From NCBI RefSeq assembly GCF_026151205.1, contig NC_087072.1:21666103-21730102 (forward strand): a DNA stretch of 64,000 nt. Reading direction: 5' to 3'. The number at the start of each line of letters is the position of its first letter. The stretch's first letter is position 1. The DNA is from Bolinopsis microptera (Eukaryota; Ctenophora; Tentaculata; Lobata; Bolinopsidae). Of this stretch, positions 11,335 to 23,655 are shown in pieces. A model generated the notes under the pieces. The model ran no database searches and was not told the DNA's origin. It saw only the letters and a program-made list of their open reading frames with translations. The position numbers and the translations under genes are program-made.

Positions 11335-13275
11335 CTATAGCATTATGCACTTGCCAGTATTTGAGTGGAAATCTGGGCTCTTATAGTAGGCTGTATAATT
11401 TTCGTTCACAGAGAGAATTGAATGGATTGCTCTTGCTGTGGCAGTGAGTGTGGTAGGATCTAGAGTTTTGTTGGAGAGCAAACCGACTAGGTCAGTAATG
11501 TTTAGGGGATGGAAATTGCATTTTTCCCTAACTGAGGAGTAGAGCAAACAGTCAATCAATACGTGACTTTCGTCCTCAATAGGCTTGAGCCCTTTGCGGA
11601 AAAAGCAGTAGGTGCACCAACGTTCTTCTCTTGGTACAAGGGGGGTTTCGTATCTGCCCCTTTCGATGTAGAGGTTGTGGCAGCTGATACGAAACCTTGT
11701 CAGACTTTTTCGAACATCCGGTATTTTGATAATTCGTAGGTATGCCTCTGGTTCGAAATCATGTTTAATTAAGTTATAGAATTCTAGTTTTGGCGAGGAG
11801 GCCTTGGCAGCTTTCCAGGTATTCACGAATTCTTCCCTCATGTTATGACTGATTTGGGTGGAGAGCTTAGATTTTGAGGAAGATGAGGGGGTGAAGTTGT
11901 ATTTGGTGAGAAGCTTTGAGATGTTGGTATACCAAGGAAGTCCCAACATGATTTGTTCGTGAAATGCAGCACAGAGTAGTTCGTTTTCAGTGTTTTCAAG
12001 GCGACTATAGTAATCTATTGCAAGTTTGCAGGCTTCAAAGAATAGAGGGTGGCGCCCGCTTTCGCCCCAGCAACCTATATTTGATGCTTTTGAATGTACA
12101 GACAAAGACCACTTGATAAACTTTAGGTGGAATTTTTCATAGTGGTCTTGTGCAATGTACTTCAGGGTATGCTGGGGGTTGGCTTTGTCATCTATTTTTG
12201 AAAGGTATCTCATGGTTTTTGAGTGGGGGCATAAGACTTGACAGCCATAAAGCAGGATTGGTTTTATTAAGGAGTCAAATAGAATATTAAGGGCACGGTG
12301 TGAGAGGGCATCCTTAACTATTTTGCCTTTGAGGCCATAGAGAGCACGGAGAGCCTTGGCCCTCAGCTCAGTATTTGCTGCTGTAAACGATCCATTTCTG
12401 TGGAATATTATGCCAAGATAGCAGTATTTATCGGTGTGCTGGATGGGCTGACCTCCCAATGTGAATGTTTCATAGGACTGCTTTCGTTTGGGAGGGCTGA
12501 ATATTACAATCTTAGTTTTCTTAATATTTACTTCAAGGCCCATGGAGTTACAGAAATCAAATAGAATGTTGATATTGACTTGCAAGGCCTCGGGACTTAG
12601 AGCAAGAAGGACAAGATCGTCAGCCCACAGCAGATGTGATATCAGAACGTCAGCAAGAACTGGATAGTCACCAACAGATTTCAGGAGAGATGAAAAGTCA
12701 TTAATGTAGATTTTAAAGAGGTCTGGCGATAGGGGGTGTCCTTGCTCCGTTCCTTTGCCAATATCAATTTTAGGCGACAAGAGTTTGGAAATTTTTATAT
12801 GGGCAATAGAGTTTTTGTACATATCACTTAGGCAGTTGAAGAAGTTACCGGTTATTCCAAGGCATGTAATTTTGTGCAGAAGGAGGTCCCTACATACAGT
12901 GTCAAAGGCCTTTCTTAGATCAACAAAGCATGCATAAAGACGAGCCTTTTTAGCTTTTGTGTATTTGTCAATTACTGTCTTGAGGGTGAAAACGTGATCG
13001 TTAGTTTGGGCACCTTTCGAAAATCCAAGCTGTTCTTTTGGGTCAGGACAGTAGAGCTTTTTGAAGTGTAACAGACGTTCAAGTAAGATGCTAGAGAACA
13101 GCTTACCCATACAACTGCCAACTGCTATTGCTCTGTAATTGTCTGGGCTGAAGGGGTTGCCTGATTTATAGATAGGAGTGATAATACTGGTATGCCATGG
13201 ATAGTAGCCTGAGACCAGAGAGTGGTTGAATGTTTTGAGGATGACTTGGAAACTAGTCTGGATATTTCTTGACAT
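11335..13275 (-). pseudogene. LINE ORF2 C-terminal fragment: reverse transcriptase
   Basis: A 646-codon frame that begins within the RT fingers (TPIYKSGNPFSPDNYRAIAV, residues 33-52). It has FVDLRKAFD (117-125), GTEQGHPLSPDLF and the catalytic LLWADDLVL (215-223; W in place of the usual Y). The C-terminal part contains CTYCFFRKG...ESHVLIDC, a Cys/His knuckle common in LINE ORF2 proteins. It overlaps the endonuclease fragment by 23 bp in a different frame, so the deletion junction also shifts frame. The apparent Met is created by the junction and is not a native start. Confidence 0.85.
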
Positions 13276-13612
13276 AGGACGAATATGCAGGGCTAATATA
13301 ATAACATACTAAAAATAGATCAAAATCAAGCTTAAAAAAGTTTTTGTCAAGTTTAACAACAATAATATCTTCAGATTCACTACAAGGAACACAGGAAACA
13401 CCTTTTCTTAAATCATTTTCAGCAAGAATGCAGACCCCTCCTGAGCGAGAATTTTTGCGGTTGCTATTAAAGGAAAGGTATCCTTCGATTTTAACCTGCT
13501 TCTTAGTTTCTTGGAGACATAGAATGTTTGCTTGTTTGAGGATTGTCAGAAATTCGTTATTTTCAAATTTGTTAGATCCGTCTCCTGTACTGTCCTGAAT
13601 GTTCCAGGACAT
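13253..13612 (-). pseudogene. LINE ORF2 N-terminal fragment: APE endonuclease
   Basis: A 119-codon frame starting MSWNIQ, with LQETK and SGGVCIL, matches the first half of APE-type LINE endonucleases (Asn and Glu active-site residues visible). It starts 52 bp downstream of the ORF1 stop. After SPAYSSYVKKYPD it stops, and the following DNA is already reverse transcriptase in another frame. The GDFN and SDH motifs of the second half of the domain are missing. Confidence 0.8.
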
Positions 13613-13664
13613 TACAGCGACTTGATCTCGTGAGGCTTGTTTGTTTTTGAATTTTAGAGTTATT

Positions 13665-16043
13665 CTAGCGCTCTGCAGTAGAGGGCTGCATTCTATGGGA
13701 TCTCATACCAAAGGCACGATAAAGGCCAAGTTTTATGTTAACACAAAGTTTTTTTAGACCATACTCTGAGACATGAAGTTGGTCTTCCTTCAGTGGGTTA
13801 GGAGAGTCTTGGGATGACCCGGCAGCAGAGATGGCACGGGAAAAGTTTCCAGTGTTGTTTACAGTGAAGAGGCGCCGGTGTAAATCACTTAGTTCTCTTT
13901 GCGTGGAGACAAATTGGGTGATTTCCGAGACAAATTGTTTTGTTAAATCACTTAATGGGCCAGGAGTTGGAGTGGGCAGGGAGACGACAATCTTAGCACT
14001 GGAGCTAGAGAGGAGTGTGTCAATGGCTTTTTTTGCATCCTCGACTGCTTTATTTACAGGACGGTCTTTATATCTGTAATCATTTACTCCAAGCTGAAGA
14101 ATGTAACAGTCAACCTCTGGTTGTTTAATCACATCTCTCATGTGTTTTCCGTTTAGGTCAGAATAGGAACCTACTTTCATTTTTTCAACCTTAAACCCAG
14201 AGGAGAAAGACTCTGCTATAAATCCGTTCATCTGGGAGTCATGAAGGAGGAGAACTTTTCTTGGTTTTCTGGTTTTTCTATGAGAGTCAGGGAATGTGCC
14301 ATTTGACCTTCCACGGTTCTGGTTTTGAGCAGAGTGGGGCAAGGGCCTTTTGTTTGAGGGATTTGTATGGTCTTTGAGCTGGAGAGACTGCAGGCAGGCC
14401 TTAGAGTCCTCAACCTCGCTCTTAATAGCAGTGATATTAACTTCAAAGGCTTTGAGGGAGGTAGCAGTGTCTTGTTGTTTTGAGTTGATGCTGCTCATGA
14501 TTTCTTCAAGCTTCTCGAGTCTCTTGTCCACAGTGTTCAGTTCGTTGGACAAATTAGGGGAGCTGGTGCTACCTTTTTGACTGGATTTATCGTCAGAACA
14601 CAATACAAGAGTTTGCAGGGTGGTGTGTTGCAGACTAATTTTAGCTTGAAGATCAATAACAGAGTTTTCCATGGTTTGGAGGGAATGGGTGACGCAATCA
14701 GGCTCAGCTGAGGTGGAAGGAGGCTCAAGAAGAAGCACGCTAAGGCGTTTGTGGCATGCTTTCACAGCTTTCTTGAGTCGTTTCTTACAGTCAATGAGGG
14801 ACCCTGAGTTTGAGCTGCCATGACGAGAAAGTTCGTTTTTCACCGTTTTTTCTTTCAATAAGTCAATGGCTTCTAACATGGCTTCCAAACTGAGAGGGAA
14901 TGTCTCACTATTAGACACTGAAGTTTTACTGCTGGTCACGGAGGGAGAGCTTGATGCCAGAGGAGATCCAACTGGGGAGCTGTCCATGCTGTTGATTTGC
15001 GAGAGGCCAGATAGTGACAGAGAAGATCTACGTCTGTTGTGCAGCGACGGGGAGCTTACTGGTTCAGCTGTAGACTTGGGGGCAAGTACAGTTCGTGAGT
15101 ACAGGTTCGCAAGTACAGGAGTGATAGGCATCTCAGTAAGAGGTGTAGATAAGGCGTTTCTTTCACGCAGGAAGCTGGAGCTGCAGGTCCTATAGGTCAC
15201 TGATGTGCGTGCAGCAGTGATTGCATTGTCTTTGGGTATTTGGTGAGTGTACTTTTTCTGGAAATCAGTACCATGCATAACAAGAACTGAACCTTGGTCA
15301 AGTTTAATTGTGATGGCATTTCCAGAGTTCTTAGCCTCTCTGATGAGCATACAGCGTTGTTGTCCGAGTGACAGAGTAACAACAGGTTTTGAGAGGTCGA
15401 CCTCTGGCTCATTATCGCTATGTTCTCCGCAAGAATCCCGACCTGTTCTGTACTGGTTGATCAGAAAGCAGTCAGAGGAACAATCGATGTTGTTGGGTTC
15501 AAAAAGATTTTCCACCATGTGCTGATATGCTGCAATAAGACGAGGACATTCTGACACTGAGTTGGCTTTCATCACGATTCCTGAGAATGCATAGTCAACA
15601 GGGCCGTACCATGATGACAGTCGTGGGAGATGCACTTGAGCCTGCTTGTGGATTGTGGTGTACTGTTTGAGGGCACCAGTGTTTTCGATTTCACAAGAGA
15701 ACTGATCACACAATTGACTTGCGAAAACATCCTGGAAGAGACTGATACTGCAGCCAGAGTCAGGGTTGCTAAGCAAGTAGCGTCCAGGGGTTGTGATGGT
15801 AATAGGTCTTGTGAAGTCAATGACATTTCCAGCAGAAGGAGAGGAATTGTTTCTCGATCTGGTAGATCGAGGGTTGTCTTCAGTAATAGTTGTGTCTTGC
15901 ATGAAGAGAAAATGGTAGGGAGCACATGATGAGATTGGGGCCAGGACACCATCGAACCAACCAACAGCCTGAAAGTAAGATGATGAGAGTAACACAGTTT
16001 TGACGTGAATGAGTGGTATCATGGGGAAAGATAGATTGATCAA
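13665..16043 (-). CDS. LINE ORF1 protein: AlkB-like dioxygenase, coiled coil, SGNH hydrolase
   Basis: An uninterrupted 792-codon frame. Residues about 150-287 look like an AlkB-type Fe(II)/2-oxoglutarate dioxygenase: HSD at 208-210, distal His 267 in YTHQIP, and R279-T-S-V-T-Y-R285, which matches the AlkB RxNxTxR signature. The core strand VTLSLG and LDQGSVLVMHG are also present. Residues about 300-400 are Ser-rich and about 500-560 form a heptad-like coiled coil. Residues 596-775 match an SGNH/GDSL esterase: HDSQMNG (Ser603), GVND (652-655) and DQLH (754-757). From family knowledge, esterase domains occur in CR1-type LINE ORF1 proteins, and AlkB enzymes remove alkyl groups from nucleic acids. 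Activity here is inferred only. All catalytic positions that could be checked are present. Confidence 0.85.
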   Translation of the reverse strand: MINLSFPMIPLIHVKTVLLSSSYFQAVGWFDGVLAPISSCAPYHFLFMQDTTITEDNPRSTRSRNNSSPSAGNVIDFTRPITITTPGRYLLSNPDSGCSISLFQDVFASQLCDQFSCEIENTGALKQYTTIHKQAQVHLPRLSSWYGPVDYAFSGIVMKANSVSECPRLIAAYQHMVENLFEPNNIDCSSDCFLINQYRTGRDSCGEHSDNEPEVDLSKPVVTLSLGQQRCMLIREAKNSGNAITIKLDQGSVLVMHGTDFQKKYTHQIPKDNAITAARTSVTYRTCSSSFLRERNALSTPLTEMPITPVLANLYSRTVLAPKSTAEPVSSPSLHNRRRSSLSLSGLSQINSMDSSPVGSPLASSSPSVTSSKTSVSNSETFPLSLEAMLEAIDLLKEKTVKNELSRHGSSNSGSLIDCKKRLKKAVKACHKRLSVLLLEPPSTSAEPDCVTHSLQTMENSVIDLQAKISLQHTTLQTLVLCSDDKSSQKGSTSSPNLSNELNTVDKRLEKLEEIMSSINSKQQDTATSLKAFEVNITAIKSEVEDSKACLQSLQLKDHTNPSNKRPLPHSAQNQNRGRSNGTFPDSHRKTRKPRKVLLLHDSQMNGFIAESFSSGFKVEKMKVGSYSDLNGKHMRDVIKQPEVDCYILQLGVNDYRYKDRPVNKAVEDAKKAIDTLLSSSSAKIVVSLPTPTPGPLSDLTKQFVSEITQFVSTQRELSDLHRRLFTVNNTGNFSRAISAAGSSQDSPNPLKEDQLHVSEYGLKKLCVNIKLGLYRAFGMRSHRMQPSTAER

Positions 16044-16800
16044 GAAGAATAAACAGAGAGAATTTTCGAAAGCAAAAAACCTAAATATATGAGTGTATAG
16101 TGAGTATGTTGTAGTGATGTTTTGGGTGACTGGGAGGGAGGGGAAGAGGCAGGGGAGCGGGGTGGACTGCAGTGTCCCAAAGGGGAAGAATAGAGGTTAT
16201 TTAATATGTCTATAGCAGGTTGGGCATGGGATAAGAGTACAATGTATAAAGGAAGGGGAGTGGAGGGTTAAGGGAAGGGTTGGGCTAGATAGGGTGTCTA
16301 TAGCAAATTATTGATATAGAATATAGATACAAGTACACAATAAAATACCACAACACTACTATATAAAATACCTCTATTCAAGGATGTCCATGCAGTCCAG
16401 AGTACCCGCAACAGGTAGAGGGAGGGAGGGGCTGGGTTAGGGTGGGGCAGGGTAGTGAGAAGAGTGTAAGAGTGTTTGTGTCATGGTGATGGAGATACTG
16501 TGCAGATGTGACATGGATCTAAAGAGAACTCATCTTATTTTCAAGGCTGATAGCCAGTCTTCTGATGCCACTGGCCCCCAGAGCTCACATGCACCCCATT
16601 ACCAAGTCGTTTACAGCTGCATATCTTGTTGCGGGTACTCTAGACTTCCATGGTACATCCTCAAACTCAAATTATTTGTTATATAGTAGTGTTGTATAGC
16701 TCATCTAAATGGGCCAAGTTGTGTAAAAATCTCAAATTTAATAAATAACATTTTCTAATTGATGTATAGCCAAGACGAGTTCGTTAGTGTTCTCCTTGGT

Positions 16801-16895
16801 AATTTCATGTTTAATTCCTCTTTAATTCCTCTTTAATTCCTCTTTAATTCCTCTTTAATTCCTCTTTAATTCCTCTTTAATTCCTCTTTAATTCC
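16801..16895 (+). repeat. 10-bp tandem repeat (CTCTTTAATT)n
   Basis: About eight to nine nearly perfect copies of a 10-bp unit lie just beyond the inferred LINE 5' side. No other content was recognised. Confidence 0.9.
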
Positions 16896-17085
16896 GTGTG
16901 TTATTGTCTGTCTCTCTTGACCCCACCTTAAAGAAACACCGGTTACTGCTAGTGTTAGTAATTTCACACAATGGGAGTCAAGAGGCCTATTTCATCAACC
17001 ATCTAGTCTGTTAGCACTTGTTTTGGTCAACGGAACAACACAAGTGAAATATGATTCTTTGTTTCTGTTATCAGTGCTTGCTTTT

Positions 17086-17156
17086 ACCTGAGGACCCCAG
17101 GCTATTATGTTCATTAATAGAGATTAGGCGGAATGACAGGCTGAGCGCGGCCCAGT
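17086..17156 (+). mobile_element. Family A mini-element
   Basis: ACCTGAGGACCCCAGGCTAT through AGATTAGGCGGAATGACAGG to GCGCGGCCCAGTT, a full-length family A copy. The palindrome around GGACCCC and the CAGGCTGAGCG segment are intact. No clear target duplication was seen. Confidence 0.7.
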
Positions 17157-17159
17157 TAG

Positions 17160-20100
17160 TGCGATTCTTTCAATTTTGCCTAGGTCTAACTTCCATATCA
17201 GTTCATATCGCCTTTGTGTGTTGTGCACTTGTGCCGTTCTTTTATGATATTCAACGATCATTCTGTGGTCTATAGTTCATAATTCGTTCTTTATCTATCC
17301 GTCTGCCAATCAAATGTTTTTGTAGTTTGTACAGTGTTGGTGGACAAGTTTTTAGCGTAGGTGTAAAATGATTTGAACGTTTAATATATCTGTTATTGCA
17401 TCCGGATCACGTATACTTTCAACTTTTACTTTTATGACGAAGCCTCTTGTAGTGAAGGTTTGATCTCAGAGTCAACTAAACCATAAACAGTCTTCTAAGA
17501 ATAATTAGTTAAAATATAGCTTCACTTATTTGTACTGGTTCCGGCTATCTCGTGTGTTTTAAGTTTCAAATCCCCGTGTTCTGTTCTCAGGAAGCTGCCG
17601 TTAAATATTTTGTCTCGGAATTTAATAAACTTCATCTTTCAGTCGTACAATCCACAATATATTTCGATAGTGATACTGACTCTGAGATATATGCTGAGAG
17701 CTCGCATTATTTCTTACTATCTAGTACCTGATTATATATTGATATTTACCTGGGATAGGACAGGCTTATGTGACCACTGACACAATTTATATCGTGTAAT
17801 ATCATAACTTTAGAAATCCTTGTATATCCCCTTGCCTGTTCTTTGTCACAAATTTTAGGCAAACAACTGTTTAATCCAAATTTATTGTTTCGAATTCGAA
17901 TTTGCCACTCTTGCAACTCCTGTAACTCATAAATTTAATGAGGGACACCTGCCAATTTATCAATATCGATAAAAAAATATAACATTTGTTTGCTCGCATT
18001 ATTTCTTAAGTTCTTTATCTTACTATCTCATGCCTGATTATAGACTTTGCCACCTAATAGTCCTGTTTTTTACACCTGTTGTTTTTGTACGGCGCCACCG
18101 TAAAGTTTTCCACCGTAGAGTCTTACGCCATAGATTCCCAGACCCACTTACATTCACCGTGTAGATCTCCTGTAAGACTAAGACTAAGAGTAAGAACATT
18201 TTAAACTCTGTTACCATTGAGACAGTTTCAAGTAGAACGAGTCACCGTGTAAAATAAACCGTACTATTATAGCTGATCATTGGCTGTTTATGACATAGAA
18301 TACTATTCACCGACGTTTTTAGCAAACTGCGATTGTCATGACTACCTCAGTACCTCTCGATCCTCGTTATAATTAACATTATTATCTTGCTATACGTGGT
18401 GTTGGCTTTTATTTTCCGTTTCACTTTTGCAATTTCATCTATTTTGTCTTGGTCTAACTAGTGTGCTATCGTATCATGCTATCGTACCATGTTAGTTTAC
18501 AATGCTTTTAGTCATTAGTGTCGCTCTTTTGTGATATTTAATGATCAATCTGCAGCACTTAGTTCTCTATTCATCCATCTGCGAAGAACATATTAGCTCA
18601 CTTTTGATTATTTGAACCTTTGGTTATTGGTACATCTGTCAGTGTCAATGCAATCACGTCTACGATTTACTTTATAACGAAGCATCCTTCATCCTAGTTA
18701 TCATAGACATTAGACATGGAGTAAATTAAACTGACTCTACTAACAATCAGGTAAAATATGACTTTACGTATTTGCACTGGTCCCAGTTATTTCGTGTGTT
18801 TTAAGTAGCACATCCCTGTTTTCTGTTCTCTGACCGATAGACTTAATAAATCAATGTGTGATTATTGTTTAAGAAAGTTGCCGGTAAATATCTTTTATCG
18901 GAAAGCCTGATCATTAAGTTGCACTATATATATAGATAGTGTTACTGATTCTGAGAAAGAATAAGGCATAGAGCTAGCATTATTTCTCATTACCTCATAC
19001 CTGATTAGGTTGACATTCACCCGGGACCTTAGTCGTGCTCAATGCTCTTTGACACAATTTATATGGTGTCATGTCATGGTGTCATAGGATATTGGTAATT
19101 TCTTTATTGAAAGTCTCGCATTGTCGTCCTCATTTTGGCTTCATCTATCCATCTTAAACTGCCAAATATAAAATCATGGAGTTTAACATGCAATTGCGTA
19201 CACACTTAAAAATTCTCGTTAATCCTCACATCTGTTCTTTTTCTCAAATTCTAGGCGAACAACTGTTTAATTCAAACTACTGTTCAATCGAAATCGAAAT
19301 TTTAATTTCACATTCTTATTTGCCATTTCATGTTAGATATAATATAAGTAGCAGTGGACGATTTCCGTTACCTCAGCTCTGTAGTCTGTAATGTACTCTG
19401 CCAATTGCAACACTTGACTAAATTTATTTTATATAATTATACTGTTTGACACTTTTATATAATTTGCTATTTTAATTCTTGAAACTGTTGTAAATCTTGT
19501 TACTTTGTTACCCTTACGTATGCTATTTATGACAATCTTCTACGGTAAAATCGTTATTATCACTCCAAGCCTTACTTGGTAACACTGTCCAACCTTCTTC
19601 TTCATATTACTACAAAGCTGTCCTCAATAACATAATATAGTTTTCGTCAGTCTCACTCAGAACATTTTTCTCAGGTACACATTTGTTTACACTCATTCTC
19701 AATGTTTGGCCCTTAAATCTTCCCCTGTACATTCAACAAATATATCCCGAATAAGGTGTCCACTATATAGTTACATAATATTATGTTGTGATCAATGATC
19801 GCGTTGTTTATCGTGAGTTGGCACTTGATGAATGTATAGTAGTGGGCCAATCAGGTTTATCAGCGTCTTTATCAACGCACTGTTCATTATTATTCTACCC
19901 TGATTCCGGATTCGCTATATAAGGATTGAATGGAAAAAAGGCAACCGCCCTGTGTAAACTATTTGAGCTCAATTAAAATGTAATAGCGTGTACATGGTTA
20001 ATACTTATAGAATGGTGACTGGTGAGTGTGATAGCTCCTTCCGCATAATATAAGATGAATCTGAATATTTCAAACTCTGGTTACCACGGAGACAGTCTCA

Positions 20101-23100
20101 AGTAGAACATACACGAGTTGCCGTGTCAAATTAACCATAATAATTCAGTACCATTATCATTAGCGGTTTATGACGTAGCTTATATCAGCAGCGATGTTTT
20201 TACTGCTAGCTTTATTGTTTTCAGTTGTCTCATTTATTTCAAAGGTACCGTACGCGTACCGGCCTTAACTTGTCTTTAACTATAAATTTAACGATATACG
20301 CAGTCATTTTAGATGTAACTGCACATGCTGCCATGCTGGTGAGAGTATAAAGATGTAACAAGCTTCGACGGTAAAATCGTTATAATCACTCTAAACCCAG
20401 CCCAACTTGGCTATACTGTCTAACCTTCTCCTTCATATTAATATATAACTGCGAAGCTGTCCTCAACAACATGATATAGTTTCCTCTGTCTCACTGAGAA
20501 ATTTTTCTAGGTAAATTACATAGCCTTCCTTGCTATATGATATAATTTATCGTGAGTTGGTACTTTATACATGTATAGGGTGTAGTGGTCCAAAAGTCAG
20601 TGGGTATATGTTGGCCTCAATTGCTCCGCCGTGTTTTACATTTGAGAACTGTAGCTTTGCAGATGTAATGCCATATAACTGTTTTTACCATGGTAAATGG
20701 TTCGACGAGATTCCGTCGTCGAAATTTATGGTTTTGCATATTTGCACAGTGGAACTATCAGGTTTATTAAGTATCAACGTCTTTATCAACGCAGCTGCGC
20801 ATAATTATTCTACTTAGTTTAACTCTCTTTCTATTTTAGCTGAATTCCATTCCCTCCCTCTTCGAGATGATTGCTTCCGTCAATTGCGAAGGACTCGCTC
20901 AAGGTAAGAAATTGACTCTCACGTATTTTTATAAGTTCAGATTAATCGTTTTAGCGATATAATATAATACTAAGACAAAAGTTCCGATTTTATGCGAATA
21001 TTCAATTTATTTGTTTAGAGTTTGCCATGAATAAGTATTAAGTATTTGTTAATGTGGCGGCTAGAATAACTAGATTAGCCATCTTGAGCTATGATTTATC
21101 ATGAAATACTTACAATTTCGACAGTTGCTTTTTAAACCTTAACTCGATAATTTTAGATAGAGAGATAATATTAAGACGAGCGGATCGATAAATCGAAGAA
21201 TTAATTCATAAACTCGATTGTGTTTCATATAGTTTCATCTGCAAGATGGTAGACTTCTTCACTTCTCAGTTCTCAAAGCTCGACGATCTTCATATTATAT
21301 TATACTTATAGGATAAAGGTTGTTATTTTATTTTTTAAATTAAGTACATTCATTTAACAATTCACTTTATTTGATAGCTTCTTTTGATTAACCCCTCCAA
21401 GCTCGATATTATATTTTATCATTAATATTATCTGCCATTTGTTCAATTAGTTACATTTCCAGGGTCAAATTACAGATAGTAATTGAGAGCGGCTTTAGAA
21501 ATCAGGGAACGTGACCTATACATAGCATAGATTATCTCTTAATCAGGTAACATGTTAAATTGAGGGTAATTGTTACAATCTCTTAATGTGTACGGCAGAT
21601 TATATCGTTAGTCATAACAAATATTTGTCCACCTACATGTTTACAATTGGCCCTTACTCACACATATAACCAATACTCCACACTTTCCTGTTACTGGCGA
21701 CCCCAGGCTATAATTATCATTAACATAGACATTCGGTGAAATGAAAGGCTGGGCGCCACCCAGTCTGAGGGTTACTGTGCCCAGTAACTCCACCGTCTAC
21801 ACGTGCGCGCGGCTCTAACCGTGCTTCAATCGAAGCAATGCTAATTATAGTGGTTACACTCACAGTCACACACACACACACAGAATAGTAAACCTAAGAG
21901 TTCATGAATCCGATATTTTGGAACAGTAAGACAGAATTGAGACAAATTTGGAACAGGCTTTTGGGGCAGTAGTTATGCCTGGACTGACTTAAAATTGATC
22001 TGGTATAAGGGGCATGGGAACTAACATGTTCAGTCACTGATCAGAAGTGCCAAATGATCCCCTGGTTCATGAAATGAACGAAATGAACAAAAATGAACTT
22101 TCCATAAAATCGCCTGAAATGAGTTGAAATCAATCAGAATCGATTGGTATTGATACTAGGAGTATTCCTGAAAAGTTTGGAGGCTCTAGCATGCTCAGAA
22201 AGGGCTCTAAGGGCAATGTCCCATTTTGGTTTCAGAGTAGTTGAGATTTTGGAACTGGATTGAGACAAATTTGGAACAGGCTTTTGGGCAGTAGTTATGC
22301 CTGGACTGACTTAAAATTGATCTGTTATGGTAGAGGGGCAATGGGCATGTGAACTAACATGTTCAGTCTCTCAGAAGTGCCAAATAATCCCTTGGTTCAT
22401 GAAATGAACGAAATGAATAAAAATGAACTTGATCCTAAAATCGTTGTAATCACTCTAACATCTAAACCCAGCCCAACTTGGCAACACTGTCCAACCTTCT
22501 CCTTCATATATGATATAATTGCATAATTCTCCTTAGTAACCCGTCCCCGTCGCCATAGTTACAGACGTAAACAGGACATGAGTGGAATATCGTTCATAAA
22601 AGGCTATAAGCAAGCATACTAACTAATCCGCTTTACCAAGGTGTGTCATATAATGTACATACAATTATTTACACGCAATATTTGGCGCTTAAATCTGCCC
22701 CGTACATTCAACAACTATATTCCGGGCGAATAAGGTGTCCACTTCATAGTTAAATATTGTGATCATTTAGTCGCGTTGTTTATCGTGAGTTGGTACTTGA
22801 TGAATGTATATAATAAGGGCGGGCCAAACATCAGTTGGTATACGTTGGCCTCAATAGCTCCGCCGTGTTTTACATTTTACTGTAGCTTTGCAGATGGCAT
22901 ATAACTGTATTTACTATGGTTCGACGAGATTCCGTCGTCAAAATGTATGTTTTTGCATATTTGTACAGTGGAACAATCAGGTTTATCAACTATCAACGTC
23001 TTTATCAACGCATTATTATTCTACTCAGTTTAACCCTCTTTCTATTTCAGCTGAATTCTGTTCAACGAGTACAGTAGACACAAGACAACCTCAAGAAAGC
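17160..23100. repeat. Region built from diverged duplications
   Basis: Several blocks recur at 70-90% apparent identity: 17226-17755 with 18518-19024; 18200-18330 with 20066-20211; a longer block at 19541-19898, 20361-20850 and 22441-23060; and 21913-22112 with 22244-22443. All pairs are direct. The last parts of the second and third copies of the longer block share TTTCTATTT(T/C)AGCTGAATTC, which looks like a splice acceptor, but no family was recognised in the 70-95-codon frames (20530-20817, 22888-23106). The block could be a duplicated promoter/5' exon or an unknown transposon. A diverged family A copy sits at 21691-21764. Confidence 0.65.
21691..21764 (+). repeat. Diverged family A mini-element
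   Basis: TTACTGGCGACCCCAGGCTA, then CATTCGGTGAAATGAAAGGC and GGGCGCCACCCAGT align with family A with about one change in eight. It is probably an older copy. Confidence 0.55.
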
Positions 23101-23655
23101 TTCTAGACTACTCCGCTTACTGTCACAACACTATGTAAGTTCATAATTTTACGAATTTAAGAATTATAACACATTTCTTTCTTATTTAAATACCTGAACC
23201 TTTTTCTATTGAAATCTTCTATATTAATCAATTGTATTATATTTATATAATATACAGTGCAGTATACACTATACATTACACAAATATGTTAACTCAAGGT
23301 AGTAATCAAGTTTTAATTTATGGACCGAACTGAAAATGTATCAAAGGTAAACAAAGGATCCATACCCCTGTTGCCAGAAATAGACTTTAATAACACTGTA
23401 AAAAACGTACTGTGCAGAATTTGGGCTCAACGTATTTGAGCATACAAGATTTAATATATTATTTGAACTTAATCTAAAATCCTCAATCTAAATAGTTTCT
23501 CCAAAATGTCTTATTTAATTAATTACCATTAAGTAAGTATACATTCAATTTGAACATATGATTTATAATATATCCAAACAAATGTGTAATTCACCGGTTG
23601 ACTCATGATTAGGTCTCCGCTATTTTGCGATAAACGAAAATTGAGACGAGGTTAC

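Larger units (their letters stand above)
11126..16680 (-). mobile_element. LINE with AlkB + SGNH ORF1; ORF2 internally deleted
   Basis: A non-LTR retrotransposon in reverse orientation. From its 5' end it carries ORF1 (16043-13665), an APE-type endonuclease fragment (13612-13253) and reverse transcriptase through a C-terminal zinc-knuckle-like segment (13275-11335). The 3' end is marked by about five GATACAAG octamers (11126-11162), read as CTTGTATC on the element strand, which is typical of CR1/L2-like LINEs. The 5' boundary is uncertain; 16044-16680 is non-coding and may be 5' UTR. ORF1 is open throughout, but ORF2 has lost about a kilobase at 13253-13275, so this copy cannot be autonomous. 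The clade was not decided beyond APE-type LINE. Confidence 0.85.

Noticed and set aside
11335-16043. Plus-strand frames across the LINE (12755-15929)
   Set aside because: Shadows of the minus-strand ORFs.
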